From positions 62,001-126,000 of the forward strand of contig NZ_JAKCFI010000014.1 in NCBI RefSeq assembly GCF_021412625.1: a stretch of 64,000 nucleotides of DNA, in the 5' to 3' direction. Of the stretch, positions 51,054 through 58,730 are shown one piece after another. Origin of the DNA: Myxococcus stipitatus. GTDB lineage: Bacteria; Myxococcota; Myxococcia; Myxococcales; Myxococcaceae. The translations under genes and the position numbers were made by a program. The notes beneath the pieces are model-generated. The model did no database searches. It was given only the letters and a program-made list of their open reading frames with translations, and was not told the origin of the DNA. How positions within the stretch are numbered: position 1 is the stretch's first letter; each line of letters starts with the position of its first letter.

Positions 51054-51914
51054 CTACTCGGAGTCGCGGGCCCACTGCGCCCTCAGGATTCTCGCGAAGC
51101 TCTCACGCTGCCTTGCCCCGGAGCGACGCAGGGAGTCCTGCGCGGCAATCCAGAAGGGATCGAGCCGACTCGAGTCCTCGCGGACGACCTCGACGAGCGC
51201 CTCGAGGAAGTTCCGGACACGCTCCGGCTCCTGGCGCGCGGAGTGGGGCACGGCATTCCAATCCCGTTCCTCCACGCGGGAGAGCACGTCGTCGTCGAAG
51301 GTGAGCCGCCGGAAAAGAATCGACAGTGAGTCGTCCGGGCCTGGCTCGGTGCTCACCCATTGGAGACGGGAGGAGCCCGCCTCGAGTGCGGGCAGACCGT
51401 CGAGCCAGGCTTGCAGCGTCTCGGGAGAGAGCTTCTCTCCGGGAATGGGAGGCTCCACCACGGCCTCTTCGGGGAGGAGGTCGAGCGCCGGCACATCGGG
51501 CGTGCCCGTGGGCGAGAAGACCACGGAGCCGACCCGCTTTCCGTCGTCCCCGACGTACGTCGAGAAGGCATCGAGCCGGCGTGCCTCCAGGTCGAAGACG
51601 TAGACATAGGCCACGGCCCCCGTGTCATCCGGGGAGACCGGCTCGCCCGGGTCCGCCTCCGTGTGGCGCTCCCCCGCCGTGTGCTCGGGCTGAGACATGC
51701 AGTTGGTCCAGCCCCAGGGCGCGTCGTCGATGAGCTGACGCACCACGGATGGCATGTCCCCCTTCGCATCCCGCACGCGCTCCAGGAGGTGTTGGCCGAG
51801 GCCCGTCAGGGAGCCGTCCCAGAAGTGATAGACCCCCCGCCAGGGCCGGTGGGAGACGTGCTCGGGGACGCCCGAGCCCGACGTGTACACCGCGATTGCT
51901 GCCGGAATCGACAT
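51054..51914 (-). CDS. Protein of unknown function
   Basis: The 286-residue soluble protein begins MSIPAAIAVYTSGSGVPEHV and has a WRGVYHFWDGSLTGLGQHLL segment, several tryptophans, and an acidic centre with a VYVFDLEARRLDAFSTYVGD strand pattern. The last third is helical (FLEALVEVVRE, ARILRAQWARDSE). No signal, membrane span or known active site is seen. It converges with the small gene at 50641 and is followed upstream, on the same strand, by the SDR gene. No function is assigned. Confidence 0.65.
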   Translation of the reverse strand: MSIPAAIAVYTSGSGVPEHVSHRPWRGVYHFWDGSLTGLGQHLLERVRDAKGDMPSVVRQLIDDAPWGWTNCMSQPEHTAGERHTEADPGEPVSPDDTGAVAYVYVFDLEARRLDAFSTYVGDDGKRVGSVVFSPTGTPDVPALDLLPEEAVVEPPIPGEKLSPETLQAWLDGLPALEAGSSRLQWVSTEPGPDDSLSILFRRLTFDDDVLSRVEERDWNAVPHSARQEPERVRNFLEALVEVVREDSSRLDPFWIAAQDSLRRSGARQRESFARILRAQWARDSE

Positions 51915-51942
51915 GGTGAACTCCCGCGACGTGTTGTCCGAC

Positions 51943-52755
51943 TCAGCGCTGCCGGTCCTGCATCGTCTTGCGCGTGATGCGGTCGAGCAGCTTCGGGGCG
52001 AAGAGCTTGAGCACCTGGCCCACCTTGCCCTTGGTGGTCATCACCACCTCGCGCTCCCGGTGCTCCATGGCGCGCAGGATGATGGCGACGCAGGTGCCCA
52101 CGTCCATGTTGTTGCCTTCGCTCTCGTCGTGCTTGCTCTGCTGGAGCGGCCTGCCGTCGCTGCCCAGGGCGTTGGCGCGCACGTTGGTGGCGACGAAGCC
52201 GGGGCACACCACCGTGACGTCCACGCCGGTGCCCATCAGCTCCACGCGCAGCGAATCGAAGAAGCCATGCATGGCGTGCTTGCTCGCCGCGTAGCCGGTG
52301 CGCGTGGGCACGCCCGTCTTCCCCGTCAGTGACGAGACGGCCACCACCAGCCCGCGCCGCGCCTTGAGGTGCGGCAGCGCGTAGTGCGTCGAATACACCG
52401 ACCCCAGGTAGTTGATGCGCATCAGCCGCTCGAAGAGCCCCAGGTCCGTGACGTCCTCGAAGCGCGCGTCCATGGACACGCCCGCGTTGTTGACGAGCAC
52501 GTCCACCCCACCGAACGCCTCCACCGCGCGCTCCACCATGCGCTTGCAGGCCTCCGGGTCCCCCACGTCCGTGACGATGGCCACCGCCTGGCCGCCCGCG
52601 GCCTCGCACCGCTGCTTCACGCGCTGGAGCGCCTCCTCACCCCGCGCGGCCAGCACCAGGTTCGCGCCCTTCGCCGCCAACGCCACCGCCAGCTCCTCGC
52701 CGATGCCCATGGAGGCACCGGTGACAATCACCGTCTTTCCTTGCATGCCGCGCAT
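51943..52755 (-). CDS. Short-chain dehydrogenase/reductase
   Basis: This 270-residue protein is a classical SDR. It has cofactor motif TGASMGIG near the N-terminus, NNAG at about 88-91 and the active-site pair YxxxK in TGYAASKHAM with the preceding catalytic Ser (VVAVSSLTG). The acidic/basic pattern after the second strand (AARGEEAL) suggests NADP. The substrate is unknown; the C-terminal region with KVGQVLKLFAPKLLDRI resembles the membrane-associated long-chain alcohol or sterol-like members. The start at 52755 has GGGGG about five bases upstream; 52746 and 52761 are alternatives. Confidence 0.87.
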   Translation of the reverse strand: MRGMQGKTVIVTGASMGIGEELAVALAAKGANLVLAARGEEALQRVKQRCEAAGGQAVAIVTDVGDPEACKRMVERAVEAFGGVDVLVNNAGVSMDARFEDVTDLGLFERLMRINYLGSVYSTHYALPHLKARRGLVVAVSSLTGKTGVPTRTGYAASKHAMHGFFDSLRVELMGTGVDVTVVCPGFVATNVRANALGSDGRPLQQSKHDESEGNNMDVGTCVAIILRAMEHREREVVMTTKGKVGQVLKLFAPKLLDRITRKTMQDRQR

Positions 52756-52923
52756 TCTCACCCCCGGCTTGCGGGCCCGTCGAGGACGCCCTCACGAGGA
52801 CTCCCCGAGGGACGCCCACACGAACCCACAGGGAAGACACCGGGCGGGAGATCGCCGGGTGACACTTTTCCCAGAGGCCGGTGTTCCCTTCGCGCCAACG
52901 CAATTTCCGAGGGGAACAACACC

Positions 52924-53598
52924 ATGTCGTCCATCGCGGTCCTTGCCCAGGTTCCCGCCGAGAACCTGGGGTGGCTCAGCAGCAAGCTGCTCGGCGTCAC
53001 CCTGACTTCCGCCGAGTGGGTGCTGTGGGTCCTGGTGTGTCTGTCGGTCCTCTCCATCGGCATCATGTTGGAGCGCACGGTGTACTTCGCGCGCAACCGG
53101 CTGCCGGACTCGGAGGTCCTGGCGGTGCGCCTGGCGCGGGGCGAGCTGGAGGCGGTGCGCGTGGCCATCCAGGGCAAGCGGGGCATGGAGGCCGCCGTCA
53201 TCCGCGAGGGCCTCGCGTCCTCCGAGCAGGGCGCCGACACCGTGGAGCAGGTGATTGCCTCCATCATGGCGCGCGAGCGCCCCCAGTATGAGCGCTTCCT
53301 GTCCTTCCTCGGCACCCTGGGCAACAACGCCCCGTTCATCGGCCTGTTCGGCACGGTGCTCGGCATCATCAAGGCCTTCCACGACCTGGGCTCGATGAAC
53401 GCCAAGGGCGCGGCCATCCAGCAGACCGTCATGGGCGGCATCTCCGAGGCGCTCGTCGCCACGGCCGTGGGCCTCGCGGTGGCCATCCCCGCAGTGGTCG
53501 CCTTCAACATCTTCAACCGTCAGCTCAAGACGCTCACCAGCCGCGCCAACGCGCTGGGACACGCGCTCGTGGGCACGCTGCGCGCGGAGGTCCGCTAG
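52924..53598 (+). CDS. exbB: ExbB/TolQ-type proton channel subunit
   Basis: This 224-residue protein of the MotA/TolQ/ExbB family has three membrane spans at about 33-52, 130-150 and 168-190. The signature LGNNAPFIGLFGTVLGIIKA lies at the second span, and TVMGGISEALVATAVGLAVA at the third carries the conserved Thr/Glu residues of the proton path. It forms the energy-coupling complex with the next two gene products. GAGGGGAA lies nine bases before the start. It is the first gene of a five-gene unit on the + strand, two bases ahead of exbD. Confidence 0.93.
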   Translation: MSSIAVLAQVPAENLGWLSSKLLGVTLTSAEWVLWVLVCLSVLSIGIMLERTVYFARNRLPDSEVLAVRLARGELEAVRVAIQGKRGMEAAVIREGLASSEQGADTVEQVIASIMARERPQYERFLSFLGTLGNNAPFIGLFGTVLGIIKAFHDLGSMNAKGAAIQQTVMGGISEALVATAVGLAVAIPAVVAFNIFNRQLKTLTSRANALGHALVGTLRAEVR

Positions 53599-53600
53599 CC

Positions 53601-54029
53601 ATGGCTGGAAGCGCCCAGGACAACGAAGAGGAAATCACCGGCATCAACGTCACGCCGCTGGTGGACATCGTGCTGGTGCTGCTCATCATCTTCATGGTGA
53701 CCGCCAACTTCATCGTCCGCGAGACGGTGGAGGTGGACCTGCCCCGCGCGGCCAACGGCGGCGAGACGGTGCAGGGCCTGGTCAACGTGGTGCTCGACAA
53801 GGAGGGCAAGCTCTACTTCGACGGCACCGAGGTCAGCGAGGCGGACCTGTCCCGCAAGGTGGCGGAGGCGGTGGCCAAGGACAAGGACACCCGCGCCATC
53901 ATCAGCGCCGACCAGAGCATCGCGTATGGCCAGGTGATGCGGCTCATCGACACGGTGAAGGGCCAGGGCATCGCGAAGTTCGCGCTCAACATCGAGAAGG
54001 ACGCGGCGCCCGCGGCACCGCGGGGCTGA
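53601..54029 (+). CDS. exbD: ExbD/TolR-type biopolymer transport protein
   Basis: This 142-residue protein has one membrane span (about 17-38: TPLVDIVLVLLIIFMVTANF) that contains the conserved proton-conducting Asp22. A periplasmic domain follows, typical of ExbD (LPRAANGGETVQG, then YGQVMRLIDTVKGQGI). It follows exbB by two bases and is followed by tonB after nine bases, so all three are co-transcribed. Family length and all key residues are as usual. Confidence 0.93.
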   Translation: MAGSAQDNEEEITGINVTPLVDIVLVLLIIFMVTANFIVRETVEVDLPRAANGGETVQGLVNVVLDKEGKLYFDGTEVSEADLSRKVAEAVAKDKDTRAIISADQSIAYGQVMRLIDTVKGQGIAKFALNIEKDAAPAAPRG

Positions 54030-54038
54030 CGCAAGACC

Positions 54039-54830
54039 ATGAGCGTGACGGTGCTCGACAATGAGGCGGGGCTGATTCCCCGCCGGAGCGGCAACGGGCT
54101 CCTGGCGGCGTTCGTCTTCGGCTCCATCGCCTTGCACGGGCTGGGGCTGGTGGTGCTGCACACGAAGCCACCGGAGCGCCCCGCCGCGCCGCGCCCCGTG
54201 GAGCTGGTGATGGTGGAGGTGCAGAAGCCGCCTCCGCCGCCGCCCCCTCCCGAGGTGAAGGAGGAGCCCAAGCCCCAGCCCCCGCCGCCCAAGGCGCGCG
54301 TGCGGCCTCCGCCGGTCAAGGTGGCCGAGGCGCCCCGTCCCCCGCCGCCCCAGGACCTGCCCCCGCCGCCCAACGAGACGCCTCCTCCGGCCGCGAAGCC
54401 CGCGCCGCTCGTGGTGGGCATCTCCATGTCCTCCACGACGAGCGGAGGCGCCTTCGCCGCGCCGGTGGGCAACACCCTCTACGGTCGCACCGCCGACCGC
54501 GCCAAGGCGCCGCAGGAGGTGAAGGCCTACAGCGCGCCGAAGTACACGCCCATCTACCAGGTGGACAGCGAGCCCCAGCTCGCCAGCGAGGTGAAGATTC
54601 CGTACCCGGAGGAGGCGCGCCGCGCGGGCGTCGAGGGCACGGTGTCGCTGTCCATCACCATCGACCCGGAGGGACGCGTGGTCGACGTGAAGGTGCTCTC
54701 CGGCCCGGGGTATGGCCTGGAGCAGGCGGCGCGCGACGCCATCAAGCGCTTCCGCTTCAAGCCCGCCATCAAGGGCGGCGAGGCCGTATCCACGACGATG
54801 AAGTACGCCTATACGTTCCTTCTCGATTGA
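54039..54830 (+). CDS. tonB: TonB energy-transducing protein
   Basis: The 263-residue protein has one N-terminal membrane span (about 21-40, LLAAFVFGSIALHGLGLVVL) containing the conserved His of TonB anchors. A proline-rich spacer of about 90 residues follows, and then a TonB C-terminal domain at about 185-263 (IPYPEEARRAGVEGTVSLSI, and FRFKPAIKGG). It links the ExbB-ExbD motor to an outer-membrane receptor. The receptor gene follows after a 165-base gap with a hairpin, so this TonB is probably dedicated to it. Confidence 0.93.
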   Translation: MSVTVLDNEAGLIPRRSGNGLLAAFVFGSIALHGLGLVVLHTKPPERPAAPRPVELVMVEVQKPPPPPPPPEVKEEPKPQPPPPKARVRPPPVKVAEAPRPPPPQDLPPPPNETPPPAAKPAPLVVGISMSSTTSGGAFAAPVGNTLYGRTADRAKAPQEVKAYSAPKYTPIYQVDSEPQLASEVKIPYPEEARRAGVEGTVSLSITIDPEGRVVDVKVLSGPGYGLEQAARDAIKRFRFKPAIKGGEAVSTTMKYAYTFLLD

Positions 54831-54833
54831 TGT

Positions 54834-54866
54834 CCTCGCTCCCGTCAGGAGAGGGTCGGAGCGGGG
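54834..54866. repeat. Intergenic hairpin between tonB and the receptor gene
   Basis: A 9-bp stem, CCTCGCTCC (54834-54842) with GGAGCGGGG (54858-54866, one T-G wobble), encloses AGGAGAGGGTC. The sequence GAGAGGGTCGGAGCGGGGGTGAG resembles, with changes, the widespread palindromic intergenic repeat of the form GGGAGAGGGTCGGGGTGAGG. It may be such an element or attenuate transcription between tonB and the receptor gene. Confidence 0.45.
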
Positions 54867-54995
54867 GTGAGTCCGGCCGGGCACCCCAACCACTCCACGG
54901 CTCGTCATGCCCGCCGGGCCTCCACCTCGCCCTCACTCCGCCCCTTTGCTGGCGGGAGCACGTCCCGCCTTCCCACCCCATCGACTGACCACCCC

Positions 54996-57710
54996 ATGTC
55001 CTCGAACGTGAATGCCCGAGCGGCGCTCGCGGCCGCCTCGCTGCTGGTGGCCGCCCCCGTGCTCGCCCAGGACCCCCAGGCCGACGCACCGCCCGCCGCG
55101 GCCCAGCCCACCATCACCAAGCCCCCGGAGCTGGTGCAGCCCGTGGAGGCGCAGTACCCGCCGGAGGCCCTGAAGCAGGGGCTCACCGCGTCCGTGCGCC
55201 TCGTCATCACCATCGCCGAGGACGGCTCGGTGTCCGACGTGCAGCCCACCGAGCCGGTGGGCAACGGCTTCGACGAGGCGGCCATCGCCGCCGTGCGCCA
55301 GTTCCGCTTCTCCCCCGCGGAGGTGGACGGCGTGCCCGCGCCGGTGCAGGTGGAGTACGTCTACCACTTCACCCTCAAAGCCCCGCCCCCCGCGGAGGGC
55401 ACTGCCGCCGCCGAGCCCGAGGCCCCCAAGGCCACGCTCACCGGCACGCTCATCTCCCGAGGCAGCCGCTCGCGCGTGCCGGGCGCCACCGTGCGCTGCG
55501 GTGACGACGCGGACGCCGCCGAGGCCGTCTCCGACGCGGACGGCCGCTTCACCCTCGAGGTGCCGCCGGGCGAGTGCGCGGTGCGCGTCATCGCCTCCGG
55601 CTTCCAGCTCTACCAGACCAAGGAGACGCTGAAGGCCAACGAGACGACGGAGGTGAACTTCTACCTGGCGCCCGCCGGCAGCCCCTTCGAGACGGTGGTG
55701 CGCTCCGCGCGGCCCAAGAAGGAGGTCGTCCGCCGCACCGTGACGCGCGAGGAGGCGCAGAAGACGCCGGGCACCTTCGGCGACCCCATCCGCGTGCTCC
55801 AGGCGCTGCCCGGCGTGGCGCGCGCGCCGTTCATCTCCGGCGACCTGCTGGTGCGCGGCTCCAACCCGGGCCAGACGGCCACGCTGATGGACGGGGTGCG
55901 CATCCCCACCCTCTTCCACCTGCTCGGCGGCCCGTCGGTGGTGAACGCGGAGTTCATCGACTCGCTCGACTTCTACCCGGGCGGCTACGGCAGCCAGTAC
56001 GGCCGCGCGGTGGGCGGCGTGGTGGACGTGACGACGCGCAAGGGCGCGGCGGACACGGTGCACGGCTCCGTCAAGGTGGACCTGCTCGACGCGGGCTTCT
56101 TCCTCGAGGCCCCCGTCACCGACGGCATCAGCGTGGCGGCGTCCGCGCGGCGCTCGTACATCGACACCATCCTGCCGGCGGTGCTCCCGGACAACGAGGG
56201 CGAGACGCTCTCCATCGTCCCCGTATACTGGGACTACCAGCTGCGCGTGGACTTCGGCGCCAAGCGCGGCACCACGCCGGAGCCCGGCGCCGCGCGCAAC
56301 ACCGGCTACGTCATGGCCTTCGGCAGTGACGACAGGTTGAAGCTGGTGACCGGCGGTGAGGAGACGGACCGGGACATCTCGCTCGACACGCGCACGCGCT
56401 TCCACCGCGTGAAGGGCGACTGGACGTACCGCAAGGGCGACTTCACCTCCGTCTTCACGCCCTATGTCGGCCTGGACTACTTCGACATCGCCTTCGGCCA
56501 GTACGTCGAGAACGACGTCATCTCGTCGCTGGGCGCGCGCGAGGTGATGTCGCTGGACGTGTCGTCGATGCTCACCCTGCGCACCGGCCTGGACGTGTAC
56601 TTCGAGCACGTGCAGATCGACGTGCAGGCCCCGGCCCCGGGCGGCACCGAGTACGTGCCCTTCCCGGGGACGGCGCCCGTCTCGGAGCTCATCCACGCCG
56701 AGCCCGTCGTCAACGGCTTCGACGGTGGTCTCTTCGCGGAGGCGGACCTGAAGTTCGGTCCCTTCACCGTCACGCCGGGCCTGCGCGGCAACTTCCAGCG
56801 CGTGAACGGCACGCGCAACTGGCTGCTCGACCCTCGCCTGTGGCTGCGCTACACGATGAGCGAGCGCACGGCCATCAAGGGCTCGCTGGGCCTGTACAGC
56901 CAGCCGGCGGAGACGTACCAGTTCGTCTTCTCCCCGTACGGCAACCCGCTGCTGGACTACCAGCGCGCCTTCCAGACGAGCCTCGGCGTGGAGCAGCGGC
57001 TGGGCGAGACGTGGAACGTGGACGTCACCGGCTTCTTCAACCGCCGCTTCGAGAACGTGGTGTCGCCCGGCGACCTGCGGCCGACAGGCGACGGGAGCTT
57101 CGTCCAGGACCGCTTCGTCAACATGGGCATCGGCAAGGCGTACGGCGTGGAGTTGATGGTGAAGAAGGAGCGCGCCTCCGCGACGGACCGCTGGTCCGGC
57201 TGGCTCTCGTACACGCTCAGCCACGCCGAGGACGGCCGCGCGGGTCCCAAGCCCCGGGGCGACAACCCCCTGGGCGAGGATGGACCGCCCGGCTCGGACG
57301 AGGAGACCTACGGCATGAGCCCGTGGGACCAGACGCACATCCTCACCGTGGTGGCCAACTACATCCTGGGCAACGGCTGGGAGATCGGCGGTCGCTTCCG
57401 CCTCACCACGGGCCGCCCCACCACCCCGCTGACGCATCCGCATGACATCTACGACTCGGACTCGAACAACTACGAGCCCACCTACGGCGCCTTCCGCTCC
57501 GCGCGCGCCTCGAGCTTCCACCAGCTCGACGTCCGCGTGGAGAAGGGCTGGCGCTTCGACAACTGGACCCTCTCGCTCTACATGGACGTGCAGAACCTCT
57601 ACAACGCGGAGAACGTCGAGTTCGTCTTCAACGACTACCGGTATCGCAACGAAGTGGAGATTCCGGGCATCCCCATCCTCCCCGTGCTGGGCGTGAAAGG
57701 CAGCTTCTGA
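54996..57710 (+). CDS. TonB-dependent receptor with N-terminal TonB-C-like domain
   Basis: The 904-residue outer-membrane protein has a signal peptide cut near Ala24. A TonB C-terminal-type domain follows at about 50-128 (AQYPPEALKQGLTASVRLVI, ending VRQFRFSPAEVDG) that is plainly similar to that of the adjacent TonB. Then come a carboxypeptidase-regulatory-like domain (about 145-225), a plug (about 235-350, LMDGVRIPTLFHLLGG, VVDVTTRKG) and a beta-barrel ending in aromatic ILPVLGVKGSF. The start at 54996 gives the clean signal peptide. The ligand is unknown. It is followed after one base by a lipoprotein gene. Confidence 0.9.
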   Translation: MSSNVNARAALAAASLLVAAPVLAQDPQADAPPAAAQPTITKPPELVQPVEAQYPPEALKQGLTASVRLVITIAEDGSVSDVQPTEPVGNGFDEAAIAAVRQFRFSPAEVDGVPAPVQVEYVYHFTLKAPPPAEGTAAAEPEAPKATLTGTLISRGSRSRVPGATVRCGDDADAAEAVSDADGRFTLEVPPGECAVRVIASGFQLYQTKETLKANETTEVNFYLAPAGSPFETVVRSARPKKEVVRRTVTREEAQKTPGTFGDPIRVLQALPGVARAPFISGDLLVRGSNPGQTATLMDGVRIPTLFHLLGGPSVVNAEFIDSLDFYPGGYGSQYGRAVGGVVDVTTRKGAADTVHGSVKVDLLDAGFFLEAPVTDGISVAASARRSYIDTILPAVLPDNEGETLSIVPVYWDYQLRVDFGAKRGTTPEPGAARNTGYVMAFGSDDRLKLVTGGEETDRDISLDTRTRFHRVKGDWTYRKGDFTSVFTPYVGLDYFDIAFGQYVENDVISSLGAREVMSLDVSSMLTLRTGLDVYFEHVQIDVQAPAPGGTEYVPFPGTAPVSELIHAEPVVNGFDGGLFAEADLKFGPFTVTPGLRGNFQRVNGTRNWLLDPRLWLRYTMSERTAIKGSLGLYSQPAETYQFVFSPYGNPLLDYQRAFQTSLGVEQRLGETWNVDVTGFFNRRFENVVSPGDLRPTGDGSFVQDRFVNMGIGKAYGVELMVKKERASATDRWSGWLSYTLSHAEDGRAGPKPRGDNPLGEDGPPGSDEETYGMSPWDQTHILTVVANYILGNGWEIGGRFRLTTGRPTTPLTHPHDIYDSDSNNYEPTYGAFRSARASSFHQLDVRVEKGWRFDNWTLSLYMDVQNLYNAENVEFVFNDYRYRNEVEIPGIPILPVLGVKGSF

Positions 57711-57711
57711 C

Positions 57712-58638
57712 ATGGACACCCGACTCAAGCTGGGAGGACTGCTGCTCGTCGCGCTGGGCGCCGTCGCCTGCGTCGACCCGGACGACAAGTCGTCGAACGT
57801 GCACGACCTGCGCGTGCTGGGCATGGCCGTGGAGCGCCCGGAGCTGATGGCTCCCACGTGCGAGCTCACCGCAGAGGCGCTGGAGGTCTTCACCGAGGAG
57901 GTGACGTTCCGCGCGCTGCTGGTCGACCCCGCGGGCGGTGGACGCGCCCTCGACTACACGCTGTGGGCGTGCGCGGACCCCGAGGACACGATTTGCGAGG
58001 ACGCGTCGCAGCGCCTGCTGCTCGCGGAGGGCACCACGACGGCGGGCGAGCTGGCGGTGCCCATCCGTCCGGGGGCCACCGTGCTCCCCGACGGCTCGCT
58101 GCTGCTCGACAAGGTGCGCCAGGCGGACCCGTACCAGGGCTACGGCGGCCTGCGCATGCCGCTGGTGCTGCACGTGCGCGCCGGGGACGAGGCCGTCTAC
58201 GCGATGAAGCGGATGGTCTTCAGCTGCCCGGCCGTCCCGGGCATGGCGGCCAACCAGCAGCCGGTGCTCCAGGGGCTCACGCTGGAGGGCGCGGCCTGGG
58301 AGGAGGGCGAGCTGCCCACCTTGCGCGGCGAGGGGCCCTTCGTGGTGCGGGCCAACGACGTGTCCGCGCTGGAGGAGTCCTACGTGGTGCCCGGGCTGCG
58401 CCAGGAGTCGGTGTCGCTCAAGGAGGCCTGGGTCATCACCTGGCACGCGACGCTGGGGGAGTTCTCGCCCGAGGAGACGGGCGGCGCGGACTTCAACGGT
58501 GAGCCTGGCCGCCACCGCACGGAGTGGGAGCCGCCGGAGAAGGATGCGGTCGAGCAGGAGGTCACCTTCTGGGCGGTGGTGCGCGACGGGCGGGGAGGCA
58601 GCTCCTGGCTCATCCGCAAGGCGCGCTGGGCGCCGTAG
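57712..58638 (+). CDS. Lipoprotein partner of the TonB-dependent receptor
   Basis: The 308-residue protein has a lipoprotein signal ending in GAVAC (Cys20) and an Asp directly after it (CVDPDD), which in enterics signals inner-membrane retention; this rule may not hold in myxobacteria. The mature part is beta-rich with cysteine pairs (APTCELTAEA, WACADPEDTICED, VFSCPAVPG). One base separates it from the receptor gene, so they are co-translated, and it may cap the receptor or deliver ligand, like SusD-type or other surface lipoproteins, though no such fold is recognisable. Confidence 0.8.
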   Translation: MDTRLKLGGLLLVALGAVACVDPDDKSSNVHDLRVLGMAVERPELMAPTCELTAEALEVFTEEVTFRALLVDPAGGGRALDYTLWACADPEDTICEDASQRLLLAEGTTTAGELAVPIRPGATVLPDGSLLLDKVRQADPYQGYGGLRMPLVLHVRAGDEAVYAMKRMVFSCPAVPGMAANQQPVLQGLTLEGAAWEEGELPTLRGEGPFVVRANDVSALEESYVVPGLRQESVSLKEAWVITWHATLGEFSPEETGGADFNGEPGRHRTEWEPPEKDAVEQEVTFWAVVRDGRGGSSWLIRKARWAP

Positions 58639-58730
58639 CGGCGATGGCAGGGCGGATGGCTCGCAAGGGGGCGGCCATCCGAGGTATGCCCCCGGGGACC
58701 GGGCCGGCGGCAGGAGCGGGTGGGACGCGG

